Shown here: in pieces, positions 39,104-47,563 of the stretch | How positions within the stretch are numbered: the stretch's first letter is position 1 | Layout of the letters: every line of letters begins with the position of its first letter | Assembly: GCF_000423025.1 (NCBI RefSeq) | Contig: NZ_AUHE01000003.1 | Span: 1 to 64,000 of the forward strand | From: Gordonia shandongensis DSM 45094 | Lineage (GTDB): Bacteria; Actinomycetota; Actinomycetes; Mycobacteriales; Mycobacteriaceae | Length of the DNA: 64,000 nt | Direction of reading: 5' to 3' | Notes under the pieces: model-generated | Told to the model about the DNA's origin: nothing | What the model saw: only the letters and a program-made list of their open reading frames with translations | The model's database searches: none | Made by a program: the position numbers and the translations under genes

Positions 39104-40051
39104 GTGCCCGACAACGAGTACAACGTTTCACGTGAAACGCCCGCACCGTCCGTCTCGCAAGGGTTTGATGACACCCCGATTGCAGCGGCTGCCGCACGTG
39201 CCAGCGAAGTGCTGACGCCGGGAGGAGCCGGTCGGCTCCCCCGCCCGCCGGCCCCCCGCATCATGACGATTGCGAATCAGAAGGGTGGGGTCGGCAAGAC
39301 GACGTCCGCCGTGAACCTCGCCGCCGGACTGGCTCTCCACGGACTCGGCGTCCTGGTCGTCGATTTGGATCCGCAGGGTAACGCCAGCACCGCACTGGGT
39401 ATCGATCACCGGAAGCCGGGCATCGCATCCGTGTACGAGATGCTTCTCGACGAAGTTCCACTGCGCGATGCGATTCAACGGTCGCCGTCGAGTGACCGGC
39501 TGTACTGCGTCCCGTCGACCCTCGATCTCGCGGGTGCCGAAATCGAACTGGTGTCGATGGTGGCCCGCGAGAGCCGGTTGCGGAACGCCATCGACATGGA
39601 GCTCCTCACGGAGCTGGACATCGATTATGTCCTCATCGACTGCCCGCCGTCGCTCGGTCTGCTCACGGTGAACGCGATGGTGGCTGCCCGCGAGGTGCTG
39701 ATTCCCATCCAGTGCGAGTACTACGCGTTGGAAGGCGTCGGACAGCTTCTGCGCAACATCGAACTCGTGCAGGCACATCTCAATAAGGACCTGCATGTCT
39801 CGACCATTCTTCTGACGATGTACGACGGCAGGACCAAGCTGGCCGACCAGGTGGCCGCGGAGGTCCGCGGTCACTTCGGCGAGAAGGTGTTGTCCACGAT
39901 CATCCCTCGGAGCGTCAAGGTCTCGGAGGCACCGGGATTCGGTATGACCATCATCGAGTACGACCCGGGTTCACGTGGATCCATGAGCTATCTGGATGCG
40001 GCGCGGGAACTCGCCATGCGCGGTGTCGCGGAAGGGAGAAACGGTTCATGA
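39104..40051 (+). CDS. parA: chromosome-partitioning ATPase ParA (Soj)
   Basis: A 315-residue deviant Walker A ATPase: KGGVGKT at residues 60-66, Walker A' [12 protein letters not shown], then IDCPPSLG. The GTG at 39104 is chosen because AAAGGAG stands 9 bp before it; an upstream frame to 39047 lacks a site. With ParB it moves newly copied origins to the pole. The first codons contain a full parS site (39124-39139, coding for NVSRE). The 3' end overlaps parB (ATGA). Confidence 0.96.
   Translation: MPDNEYNVSRETPAPSVSQGFDDTPIAAAAARASEVLTPGGAGRLPRPPAPRIMTIANQKGGVGKTTSAVNLAAGLALHGLGVLVVDLDPQGNASTALGIDHRKPGIASVYEMLLDEVPLRDAIQRSPSSDRLYCVPSTLDLAGAEIELVSMVARESRLRNAIDMELLTELDIDYVLIDCPPSLGLLTVNAMVAAREVLIPIQCEYYALEGVGQLLRNIELVQAHLNKDLHVSTILLTMYDGRTKLADQVAAEVRGHFGEKVLSTIIPRSVKVSEAPGFGMTIIEYDPGSRGSMSYLDAARELAMRGVAEGRNGS
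39124..39139. other. parS centromere site 6, inside parA
   Basis: CGTTTCACGTGAAACG is a perfect 16-bp palindrome with two end mismatches to the consensus. It lies in coding sequence seven codons after the parA start and encodes NVSRET-type residues in the nonconserved ParA N-terminus. Confidence 0.93.
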
Positions 40052-41151
40052 GTCAGCGTGAGACGCAGCGTCGCGGAGGCCTCGGTCGTGGCTTGGCGGC
40101 CCTGATTCCGACCGGTCCGACGGAGGACGACCGGAGCATGAACACGAGCAAGATGGGCTCGGCGGCCGCCGACGTCGTCCTCGGTGGGAACACTCCGCCC
40201 GCGCCGCCGACGTCGACCGGGGGGGCGCAGTCGTCCAACCGGGAGGACACTGATTCCTCGGACTCGAATCCTGCGGACACCAACCCCTCGGAGTCGGGTC
40301 CGTCGGAGGTCGGTGTGGCCGACGTCGGTGCGACGTACCGGGAGATCGCACCGTCCGACATCGAACCCAATCCGCATCAGCCGCGCACAGTCTTCGACGA
40401 AGAGGCGCTGAACGAGCTGGAGCACTCGATCCGCGAGTTCGGCCTCATGCAGCCGATCGTGGTGCGTGAGCTTCCCTCCCCCGCTCCGGGCGGTCCGCGG
40501 TATCAGCTCATCATGGGCGAGCGTCGGTGGCGAGCCGGTACGAACGTCGGGCTCGAGGCGTTGCCGGCGATCGTTCGGGAGACGCCGGACGCCGATATGC
40601 TCCGGGATGCGTTGCTCGAGAACATTCATCGGGCCCAGCTGAACCCCTTGGAAGAGGCGGCGGCCTACCAGCAGTTGCTCGACGAGTTCGACGTGACACA
40701 CGAGGAGCTGGCGAACCGGCTTGGACGATCACGCCCGGTCATCACCAACATGATCCGGCTGCTGCGGTTGCCGATACCCGTACAGCGCCGAGTGGCTGCG
40801 GGCGTCCTGTCGGCCGGTCATGCCCGGGCGCTGCTGTCGCTCGAGACGGGTACGGAAGCGCAGGACGCACTGGCAGCTCGTATCGTCGCGGAGGGTCTCT
40901 CGGTCCGTGCGACCGAGGAGGCGGTGACCCTCGCGAACCGCGACGGTGGTGAGGAGAAGCAACCGCAGCGAAAGCGCAAGCCCATGCAGATGCCGGGTTT
41001 GCAGGACGTGGCCGACCGGTTGTCGGACCGTCTCGACACCAAGGTGTCGGTGAGCCTGAGTAAGCGAAAGGGCAAAGTCGTCATCGAGTTCGGCTCCGTC
41101 GACGACTTGGAACGGATCGTGAACATGATCGCCGAGGAGAGCTCGAAATAG
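40048..41151 (+). CDS. parB: chromosome-partitioning protein ParB
   Basis: A 367-residue protein. The N-terminal ParB/Srx CTPase domain starts at about residue 95 ([20 protein letters not shown]) and has the arginine patch GERRWRAG, preceded by a long Ser/Asn/Pro-rich linker. A helix-turn-helix ([20 protein letters not shown]) reads parS, and a C-terminal dimerisation domain follows ([20 protein letters not shown]). It spreads from the six parS sites nearby. ATG overlaps parA. Confidence 0.97.
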   Translation: MSQRETQRRGGLGRGLAALIPTGPTEDDRSMNTSKMGSAAADVVLGGNTPPAPPTSTGGAQSSNREDTDSSDSNPADTNPSESGPSEVGVADVGATYREIAPSDIEPNPHQPRTVFDEEALNELEHSIREFGLMQPIVVRELPSPAPGGPRYQLIMGERRWRAGTNVGLEALPAIVRETPDADMLRDALLENIHRAQLNPLEEAAAYQQLLDEFDVTHEELANRLGRSRPVITNMIRLLRLPIPVQRRVAAGVLSAGHARALLSLETGTEAQDALAARIVAEGLSVRATEEAVTLANRDGGEEKQPQRKRKPMQMPGLQDVADRLSDRLDTKVSVSLSKRKGKVVIEFGSVDDLERIVNMIAEESSK

Positions 41152-41263
41152 GGTGTTCGAGGGTGTCACCGACGTACCGGACGATTTCGTCACTGTGACA
41201 ATCCATCGAAAGTGAAGTAGTCGCGATTCATATCGAACTGATGATCGGGAGCGAGGAAGTCTG

Positions 41264-42022
41264 ATGGGCCTGACGGTGTATCCGTTCGAGCTCGACGGTT
41301 TCGATGCTCTTCCGATGCACTCCCGTCGATGTGTCTTCTGGGAGCTGGGATCGAGCGCGGAGAGCCCGATGTTCGACACCCCTGCGTTCGACTCCCCTGC
41401 GTTGGATCACGCGGTCTCCGGGATGCGCAATGAGGTGAGCGGACCCGAGAGCGAGTTCGATAAAGAGGCATGGCTGTCGGGAGTGATGCTGGAGTGGGGT
41501 GCGTGCTGCCAGGTCGCCGTGGAGCCGAGTACCGACCGCATCGTCGGCGCGGCCTTCTACGCACCACCGTCGCGCGTGCCCCGCGCCCGCCGCTTCCCCA
41601 CCGCGCCGGTGGGAACCGATGCCGTCTTGCTGACGACGATCACGATGGAACCCGGATTCGAGACGGAGGCGATTCACGTCCTCGACGCCGTCGTGATCGA
41701 TCTCGTCCGGCGCGGGGTCCGCGCGATCGAGGCCTTCGGTTTCAGCGGAGAGGACAGCCCGTTGGCGAAGGACCTCGCAACCCTCGTCCTCGGCAGCGGA
41801 TCGGGTGCCGACATGTGCCACCGGTGTCTCCTCGACCGCGACTTCTTGACCGACGCGGGATTCGAGATCGTCGCCGACGATCCGTATCTGCCGCGCCTGC
41901 GCCTGGAGCTCGACGAGGGGCTCGGCTGGAAGAGTCAGGTGGAGCGGGCGCTGCGTAAGCTCGTCGACTACGTCGAGTCGCCGATGCCGTCGGCGGGACG
42001 GCCGCAGCCGGTGAGCTGCTGA
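41264..42022 (+). CDS. GNAT-like protein next to parB
   Basis: A 252-residue protein corresponding in position to the acetyltransferase-like gene beside parB in mycobacteria. It has an N-terminal region with CVFWELG, a central block RIVGAAFYAPPSRVPRAR and a GNAT-like strand-helix order (DAVLLTTITMEPGFET, VIDLVRRGVRAIEAFGF), then MCHRCLLDRDFLTDAGFEIV. The acetyl-CoA P-loop is not clear, so activity is uncertain. A Cys-rich motif in the last third is conserved in relatives. Convergent with cwlM. Confidence 0.75.
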   Translation: MGLTVYPFELDGFDALPMHSRRCVFWELGSSAESPMFDTPAFDSPALDHAVSGMRNEVSGPESEFDKEAWLSGVMLEWGACCQVAVEPSTDRIVGAAFYAPPSRVPRARRFPTAPVGTDAVLLTTITMEPGFETEAIHVLDAVVIDLVRRGVRAIEAFGFSGEDSPLAKDLATLVLGSGSGADMCHRCLLDRDFLTDAGFEIVADDPYLPRLRLELDEGLGWKSQVERALRKLVDYVESPMPSAGRPQPVSC

Positions 42023-42039
42023 CGATCTCTCGGATTCGG

Positions 42040-43191
42040 TCAGCCGGTGATCTGTTCGGCGGCGAGGAGGTCCGCGAACGTGTACGTACCCGTCGGACGG
42101 TCGTTCTCCCCGAGCAGGTAGAGACGCTTGACGGCCACGAGGACGGCCTCGGCGAGCGTGTCGCGGATCGCGCGGTCCGACAGCCGCGCGGCGTCGTCGG
42201 GATTCGTCGCGTAACCGGCCTCGATGACCACGACCGGCATTCTCGTGGAACGCAAGATGTTCCAGGTCCGTCCGTGGGTGCGGCAATCGAGGAAGTCGGT
42301 GCGGGCGACGATCTCGCGCTGAATGTAGCCGGCGAGGTTCTTACCGATCGTCGAGTACGAGCCGTGGGTGTTGCCGAAGTAGAACGTCGAGACGCCGTTG
42401 GCCTTCTGGTTGGGATAGTGACCCGTCCGCAGGCAGATCATCAGGTCGACGTCGGCGAGGTTCGCGACCCGGATCCGCTCGTCGTCCGAGGGGCGACTCT
42501 TGGCGTCGTGGGACACGAACGTCTCCATGCCGGCGGCCGACATGCGGCCCTCGAGTCGCGCGGCGAGGTCCCAGAGCATGTCGTTCTCGGCGCCGATCGG
42601 TTCCTCGGTGCCCGGATCGATGAGGATCCGCTTTCCGGTGAGCTGCGGCCCCGACTTGCGGACGTGCTCCTCTTCGCGGATGGCGTGGGGTGATCCCCCG
42701 GTGACTCGAGTACCGAGTCGTTCCAGCGAACGCAGGGTGGACGGGCCGCAGATGCCGTCGGCGGACAGGCCGTACTCGGTCTGGTACAGGGTGACGGCGT
42801 TGTGGGTCACGTCGCCGAACACGCCGTCGACCAGTCCGTGGTAGTAGCCGAGGTTCTGCAGGCGGGATTGGAGGGTGGCGACGTCGTCGCCCGACATCGG
42901 TGCCGACAGTCGGTAGAGGAGGACGCGGGCACCGAGCCGGTAGGAGGCCTCGCGCAGTGCGGTGTAGGTGGCGAATCCGACGATTCCGTCGACGATGAGT
43001 CCGCGCTCCTGCTGGAAGGCGCGAACCGCGCTGTCGCAGGCGCGGTCGAACACGGCCTCGGGCGGACTCCAGGGGCCGCCCGAGGCGTCGGAGGGCGTCG
43101 TGGGTTCGGCGGGCAGCAGTCCGCGACTGGCCAGGATGGCCCGGATCTCGGCAACTGCTGACCCGTGGTCACCCAGACGCAACACCTGCAT
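42040..43191 (-). CDS. cwlM: CwlM, amidase-like regulator of peptidoglycan synthesis
   Basis: A 383-residue protein. Two N-terminal peptidoglycan-binding domains (about 1-70 and 85-155) precede an amidase_3-like domain (about 180-375). There is no signal peptide. The first zinc-ligand histidine of active amidases is replaced (ILIDPGTEEP instead of PGHGG), and the SxHxN motif is degenerate (LRTGHYPNQ), while VIEAGY keeps the glutamate. Mycobacterial CwlM is likewise not an effective hydrolase: PknB phosphorylates it and it then activates MurA. The same role is inferred here. Confidence 0.9.
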   Translation of the reverse strand: MQVLRLGDHGSAVAEIRAILASRGLLPAEPTTPSDASGGPWSPPEAVFDRACDSAVRAFQQERGLIVDGIVGFATYTALREASYRLGARVLLYRLSAPMSGDDVATLQSRLQNLGYYHGLVDGVFGDVTHNAVTLYQTEYGLSADGICGPSTLRSLERLGTRVTGGSPHAIREEEHVRKSGPQLTGKRILIDPGTEEPIGAENDMLWDLAARLEGRMSAAGMETFVSHDAKSRPSDDERIRVANLADVDLMICLRTGHYPNQKANGVSTFYFGNTHGSYSTIGKNLAGYIQREIVARTDFLDCRTHGRTWNILRSTRMPVVVIEAGYATNPDDAARLSDRAIRDTLAEAVLVAVKRLYLLGENDRPTGTYTFADLLAAEQITG

Positions 43192-43368
43192 ACGTATGTC
43201 CCGCTCTCTCGCTGCCGTCGTGCTGTTGGACGAGGACCCACAGCCGACTGGTTAGCCCAGGGCCTCAAGCCGCTGACGGCCCAAACCCCGTCCATTCTCT
43301 CAGTCCGGGGGACACCGGACAAATGATCAGGTCGATCTGTGACCATTATCGGGCCGTCACACGGCCGG

Positions 43369-43695
43369 TCACTCCAGAACGTCGGCGAGTTCCCGGAGGA
43401 TCGCGGCCTTCGGCTTGGCGCCCATGATGGTCTTCACCGGCTTGCCCTCCGAGAACAGCATCATCGTGGGGATCGACATGATCTGGTAGTCGCGTGCCAC
43501 GTTGGGGTTCTTGTCGACGTCGACCTTGGCGATGGTGATCTTGTCGCTGTTCGCGTCGGCGATCTCCTCGAGGACGGGGGCGATCATCTTGCAGGGACCG
43601 CACCAGGTGGCCCAGAAGTCGACGAGGATCGGCTTCGAGGACTCGATGACCTCGCTGGTGAAGGTGTCGTCGCTGACGGTGACGATGTTGGACAT
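43369..43695 (-). CDS. trxA: thioredoxin
   Basis: A 108-residue thioredoxin with the active site WCGPCK (Cys32 and Cys35), the upstream VDFWATW strand, and the cis-proline loop SIPTMMLF. It is the disulfide reductant recycled by the adjacent reductase TrxB, whose gene ends 33 bp upstream. The orthologue next to cwlM in mycobacteria is called TrxC. Confidence 0.96.
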   Translation of the reverse strand: MSNIVTVSDDTFTSEVIESSKPILVDFWATWCGPCKMIAPVLEEIADANSDKITIAKVDVDKNPNVARDYQIMSIPTMMLFSEGKPVKTIMGAKPKAAILRELADVLE

Positions 43696-43728
43696 GGTGC
43701 CTCCTGTGTGAATGGGCGTGATGCGGTC

Positions 43729-44670
43729 TCAGGCGTGGTTGTCGGCGAGCCAGCGTTCGGCGTCGATGGCTGCCGAGCAGCCGCTGCCGGCGGCGGTGAC
43801 GGCCTGCCGGTAGGTGCGGTCGACGAGGTCGCCGCAGGCGAAGACGCCCGGGATGTTGGTGTAGGTACTGCGACCGTCGACGAGGACGTAGCCTTCGTCG
43901 TCCAGTTCGACCTGACCGCGGACGAGTTCGCTGCGGGGGTCGTGGCCGATCGCGACGAACATGCCGGTGGCCTGCATGGGTGTGACCTCGCCGGTCTGGG
44001 TGTCGGTGATCTCCAGTTCGGCGACCGCCGTGTCGCCCTTGACCGCGGAGACGGTCGCATTGGTCACGAAATTGATCTTCTCGTTGTTGCGAGCGCGGTC
44101 GAGCATGATGCGTGACGCACGGAACTCGTCACGGCGGTGGATGAGCGACACCGAGCGCGCGAACTTGGTGAGGAATGTCGCCTCCTCCATCGCGGAGTCG
44201 CCGCCGCCGACGACGGCGATGTCCTGGTCCTTGAAGAAGAAGCCGTCGCAGGTGGCGCACGATGACACACCGCGGCCGAGCATCTCCTGTTCGCCGGGAA
44301 CGTCGAGGTAGCGCGCTGCGGCACCCATCGCGAGGATCACGGCGCGGGCTCGGTGGACTTCGCCGCCGACCTCGACCTCCTTGACGTCGCCCTCGAGGCG
44401 GACCGCGTCGACGTCCTCCATGCGGAGGTCGGCACCGAAGCGGATGGCCTGCTCGCGCATCTCGTCCATGAGGTCGGGGCCCTGGATGCCCTTCTGGAAG
44501 CCGGGGAAGTTCTCGACGTCGGTGGTCGTCATGAGGGCGCCACCGAAGGAGATGCCTTCGAAGACCAGCGGCGCCAGTTCCGCACGGGCCGCATAGATGG
44601 CGGCCGTGTAGCCGGCGGGTCCCGATCCGACGATGATCAGGTCGTGGATCTGGGTATCGGTCTCGCTCAT
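43729..44670 (-). CDS. trxB: thioredoxin reductase
   Basis: A 313-residue FAD/NADPH flavoprotein. FAD motif [18 protein letters not shown] near the start, redox pair CATC (Cys138 and Cys141), NADPH motif [12 protein letters not shown], and a C-terminal [10 protein letters not shown]. It reduces thioredoxin. The ATG at 44670 follows GGAGG; a TTG one codon upstream is also possible. Cotranscribed with trxA. Confidence 0.97.
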   Translation of the reverse strand: MSETDTQIHDLIIVGSGPAGYTAAIYAARAELAPLVFEGISFGGALMTTTDVENFPGFQKGIQGPDLMDEMREQAIRFGADLRMEDVDAVRLEGDVKEVEVGGEVHRARAVILAMGAAARYLDVPGEQEMLGRGVSSCATCDGFFFKDQDIAVVGGGDSAMEEATFLTKFARSVSLIHRRDEFRASRIMLDRARNNEKINFVTNATVSAVKGDTAVAELEITDTQTGEVTPMQATGMFVAIGHDPRSELVRGQVELDDEGYVLVDGRSTYTNIPGVFACGDLVDRTYRQAVTAAGSGCSAAIDAERWLADNHA

Positions 44671-44852
44671 CAATCCTCCGTTGTCGCGTGCCGTGCGTGA
44701 TCGCGCCCGCAGTGGTCTCGTCTGCGGCGCTTTCCTGTGGGTCGATCACGTGCGGGCGCACGTCTGGTGCGCGCCGCAGCCGTACTCGTCAACACCAGAG
44801 TATGTGTCAATGTTCCCGCGCGGGTATCGGCGGGGACGTCGGCGGAGGCGTG

Positions 44853-45134
44853 TCAGGAGTCGGTGAGCTCGTCGACGAGGCGGTCGAGTCGCGCCTCGAT
44901 GTGCGGCGGAACGTCGGGGTCGGGTTCGCGGCCGAGGGCGGCGAGCTCGGTGCGCACGCGGGCGAGTGCTGCGAGCACGTCGACGGCATGCGGATCGTCG
45001 TCCAGGTGGCGGCGGATGTGGTCGGCCACCGACGGTGGCAGGAGACCGGCGTGGAAGTCGGCGATGAGACGACGGTCGAACGGCGGCGCGGGCATGCGAG
45101 CCGTCGTCGTCATGTCTGTCGTCGAGGTGTGCAC
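44853..45134 (-). CDS. short anti-sigma-like protein (RsmA-type position)
   Basis: A protein of about 93 residues (or 86 from the ATG at 45113) located where mycobacteria encode RsmA, the SigM anti-sigma factor. The helical N-terminal part (FDRRLIADFHAGLLPPSVAD, HIRRHLDDDPHAVDVLAALA) resembles the anti-sigma domain. The CxxC zinc motif and any membrane helix are missing. Mycobacterial RsmA is about 250 residues with a membrane segment, so this is a short or split version. Confidence 0.65.
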   Translation of the reverse strand: MHTSTTDMTTTARMPAPPFDRRLIADFHAGLLPPSVADHIRRHLDDDPHAVDVLAALARVRTELAALGREPDPDVPPHIEARLDRLVDELTDS

Positions 45135-45217
45135 GTGACGAGTGTGTCACCCCGATGGTCGCGAACGCACGGTTTCTGCGAAGCGGACGTGTCACATGGT
45201 GTCGGGGACCGGGAGTG

Positions 45218-45532
45218 TCAGGCGATCCCGCGGAGTCTGCCGATCGCCAGGGCGAACGCGACCCCGGCACCGCAGGCGCTGCACAGCACGATCGCACGGG
45301 CGGCGGCACTCCGCTGAAGGTATGCCGCCAGCAGGATGCATCCCGTCACGCCGACGGAGAACAGCACGTACACGACGGGAAGCGTGTCGTAGACGCTCGA
45401 TGCGGCGAGCGCGACGAGTGATGCGGCGATGAAGCCGGCGCACAGTGCGACGAGAGCGCTCACGAGCAGACCGGTCGTGGAACCGATGAGTGCCAGCGGA
45501 CCGCGGCGACGCGCGGCTCGGATGATCGTCAT
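45218..45532 (-). CDS. three-helix membrane protein between sigM and the anti-sigma gene
   Basis: About 104 residues from the ATG at 45532 (an ATG at 45586 is an alternative; the longest frame overlaps sigM). Three hydrophobic helices follow a basic start (IIRAARRRG): STTGLLVSALVALCAGFIAA, a helix with VVYVLFSVGVTGCILLAAYL, and ARAIVLCSACGAGVAFALAI. I recognise no family. Because the neighbouring anti-sigma-like protein lacks a membrane anchor, this gene may supply it. That is inference. Confidence 0.55.
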   Translation of the reverse strand: MTIIRAARRRGPLALIGSTTGLLVSALVALCAGFIAASLVALAASSVYDTLPVVYVLFSVGVTGCILLAAYLQRSAAARAIVLCSACGAGVAFALAIGRLRGIA

Positions 45533-45669
45533 CGACGCGATCCTCGGAGGGCGCCTGTGCCGTGCGGGAGCACCGGGGCGTTGCATGATCGGGCGCGGCG
45601 TGATCGGACGTTGCGTGGTGGGGCCGTGCGGGGTGTGGGCATCGGGCGCTCGTTTCGCGGGAGGGAGAA

Positions 45670-46233
45670 CTAGTAGTCGTCGCGTAGATATTCCAGGACG
45701 AGTGCCAGCTTCTCGCGGCCTCGGGAACACCGACTCTTAACCGTTCCCGAAGCGATATCCAATGTTGACGCGGCGTCGCGAACGGAGTAACCGTGCAGGT
45801 CGACGAGGATGACGGCATCGCGTTGCTCCGGTGGGAGAACGTCGAGTGCGCGACCGATCGACAGCGACAGGTCGATGGCTTCCGTGTAGTTCTTGGTGTC
45901 GGCCATGACGGCCGACTCGTGCTCTACCAGCGGGAGCGTCTCGTGGCAGCGATTGCGCCGCAGTCGGTCCAGTGAGGCGTTGACGACGATCTTGTGCAGC
46001 CAGCTCGACACCGAGCTGTCGGAGCGGAAGGTGGTCGCCGTCCGATGGATCGAGATGAGCGCGTCCTGGAGGGCGTCGGCGGCGTCGTCCGGATTCCCGG
46101 TGGTCCGCAATGCGATGGCCCACAGATGCCGGTAATGGCGGTCGTACAGTTCGCGGAACGCGGCGGCATCACCCTCGACATGCGCGTTCAGCAGATCCGC
46201 GTCGCTTCGTTGATCGACCATCCCCCGAGTCAT
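45670..46233 (-). CDS. sigM: ECF sigma factor SigM
   Basis: A 187-residue ECF sigma factor from the ATG at 46233. Region 2 (AAFRELYDRHYRHLWAIALR, DDAADALQDALISIHR, SSVSSWLHKIVVNASLDRLR) and region 4 (LDVLPPEQRDAVILVDLHGY, VRDAASTLDIASGTVKSRCS) are complete. The position upstream of the anti-sigma, trxB, trxA and cwlM genes matches mycobacterial sigM. In mycobacteria SigM controls late-stage surface proteins. The long open frame upstream is not coding. Confidence 0.93.
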   Translation of the reverse strand: MTRGMVDQRSDADLLNAHVEGDAAAFRELYDRHYRHLWAIALRTTGNPDDAADALQDALISIHRTATTFRSDSSVSSWLHKIVVNASLDRLRRNRCHETLPLVEHESAVMADTKNYTEAIDLSLSIGRALDVLPPEQRDAVILVDLHGYSVRDAASTLDIASGTVKSRCSRGREKLALVLEYLRDDY

Positions 46234-46399
46234 GCGATGACAGTAAGCCCGTTGACACGTCCGTTTCGTGCTTTTCGCATCTTTGTGGATGAATTGCCGG
46301 AGGCTGTGGATAGTTGCCGTCGGTGCAGGTCGACGCGATACACACCGCACTGTGCGGGTCACTCGGGCGTCGGGCGAGACGTTCACTAAGCTGACGGTC

Positions 46400-46714
46400 A
46401 TGACCGACGAGAAACCGCAGGCGTCGTGGCGCGCCGCCCGTTCGATGGGTCGCCTCGCCGTTCCGGGCCGACTCGAACTGACGAAGACGCACGTCGTCTT
46501 CGAACCGAAGTCCGAACGGACCGCCGGTGCCCGATTCTCCGTCGCGTTGACCTTCGTGGCGGGGGCCGGACGCGCGCCCGGCACGGGGAAGTTCTTCTCC
46601 GGCGGCAAACGCGAACGCCTGAGCCTCACCCTGGGAGACGGTTCGGAGTGGCTGTTCGTGATCGCCGACCTCGACGACGCCATCGAGAAGATCACGGCCC
46701 GCCTCAAGCGCTGA
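46400..46714 (+). CDS. small GRAM/PH-like protein of unknown function
   Basis: A 104-residue protein. SWRAARSMGRLAVPGRLEL, THVVFEPKSERTAGARFSVA and GGKRERLSLTLGDGSEWLFV suggest a small PH/GRAM-type beta fold, ending in a helix (LDDAIEKITARLKR). The family is not certain. It diverges from sigM with 166 bp between them. Confidence 0.6.
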   Translation: MTDEKPQASWRAARSMGRLAVPGRLELTKTHVVFEPKSERTAGARFSVALTFVAGAGRAPGTGKFFSGGKRERLSLTLGDGSEWLFVIADLDDAIEKITARLKR

Positions 46715-46761
46715 CCGCCCTCGAGCGCTGACCGCCCTCAAGTGCTGACTGCCCTCAAGTG
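46711..46761 (+). repeat. three 17-bp tandem repeats with stops in all frames
   Basis: Three copies of CTGACCGCCCTCAAGTG (two with one or two changes) start at 46711, 46728 and 46745. The first contains the stop of the small plus-strand gene. As 17 is not a multiple of three, the TGA in each copy falls in a different frame, giving stops in all three frames. Confidence 0.85.
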
Positions 46762-46773
46762 ATGATTGCGAGG

Positions 46774-47466
46774 TCAGGGACGAAAGATCCGGTTGTAGCT
46801 GGCGATGAAGATGTCGGTGACGACTCGATGGATCGCCTCGACGTTGAACAGGTCCGGACCCGCCTCATCGCTGATCGGCGCACTCATCGCCGTCTGCCAG
46901 TCGACGAGCAACTGCGTGATCGCCCCGACCATGCCGATGGCCGCCAACTTCTGGGCCGGGGTCGGCGGCCGCCCGCCGCACGCGAACCCGGCGATCAGAT
47001 CGGCCCAGTCGTGAATCGCGCCGAGTCGCAGCTTCTCGATCTCCGGGGCCACCCCGACGACCTCGATGAGGATCACGCGGGCGCGGCGCGGATCGTCCAC
47101 CAGCGCGGAGATGAAAGCACCCAGGGCCTCCTCGGCGAGCGCCGGGATCGCGACGGCGGGGACCGCGTCGCCCTCGATCTCCATCCGCCCCAGCACATCT
47201 GCCGCCGCGGCGATCGTCGCGCTGCGACCGATGTCGACACAGTGCTCGTACACCGCAGCCAACAATTCCACCCGGTCGGCGAACGACTCGTAGAAGTACC
47301 GCTGGGTGAGACACGCCTCGTCGCAGATCTTCTTGACCGACACATTGGGGTACCCCTCGGTGCCGAACAGCTCGAGGCCGGCCTCCACCAGCGCGGAACG
47401 CCGCAGCTTCTGCCGATCGGCCGCGGACACTCCCCCGTAAATGCGCCCAGCACCCTGTGTAGTCAT
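46774..47466 (-). CDS. TetR-family transcriptional regulator
   Basis: A 230-residue protein. The N-terminal TetR helix-turn-helix (RRSALVEAGLELFGTEGYPN, VKKICDEACLTQRYFYESFA) is followed by an all-helical ligand domain. No effector is evident. Immediately upstream lies a near-palindrome around TACGTA (47478-47483) that could be its own operator. It stands alone between the small PH-like gene and murJ, so no target gene is obvious. Confidence 0.88.
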   Translation of the reverse strand: MTTQGAGRIYGGVSAADRQKLRRSALVEAGLELFGTEGYPNVSVKKICDEACLTQRYFYESFADRVELLAAVYEHCVDIGRSATIAAAADVLGRMEIEGDAVPAVAIPALAEEALGAFISALVDDPRRARVILIEVVGVAPEIEKLRLGAIHDWADLIAGFACGGRPPTPAQKLAAIGMVGAITQLLVDWQTAMSAPISDEAGPDLFNVEAIHRVVTDIFIASYNRIFRP

Positions 47467-47563
47467 CGAATCCGATACTACGTAATCACCGACGAAAGGT
47501 CGCGCGACTCGACCCCATGTCGAGCCGGAGATGACAATGAATTTTCGCGAACCGCGGGGCGAC

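Noticed and set aside
39968..39983. Another parS-like sequence inside parA (GGTTCACGTGGATC)
   Set aside because: The core CACGTG is present but the arms are too different from TGTTTC/GAAACA to call it a ParB site.
45533..45730. Longer N-terminus for the three-helix membrane protein
   Set aside because: It would overlap the sigM 3' end and adds Pro/Arg/His-rich residues with no family look; the ATG at 45532 before the basic-hydrophobic start is more natural.
46234..46707. N-terminal extension of SigM by 158 codons
   Set aside because: This stretch is antisense to the small PH-like gene and upstream noncoding DNA; ECF factors begin near the chosen ATG.
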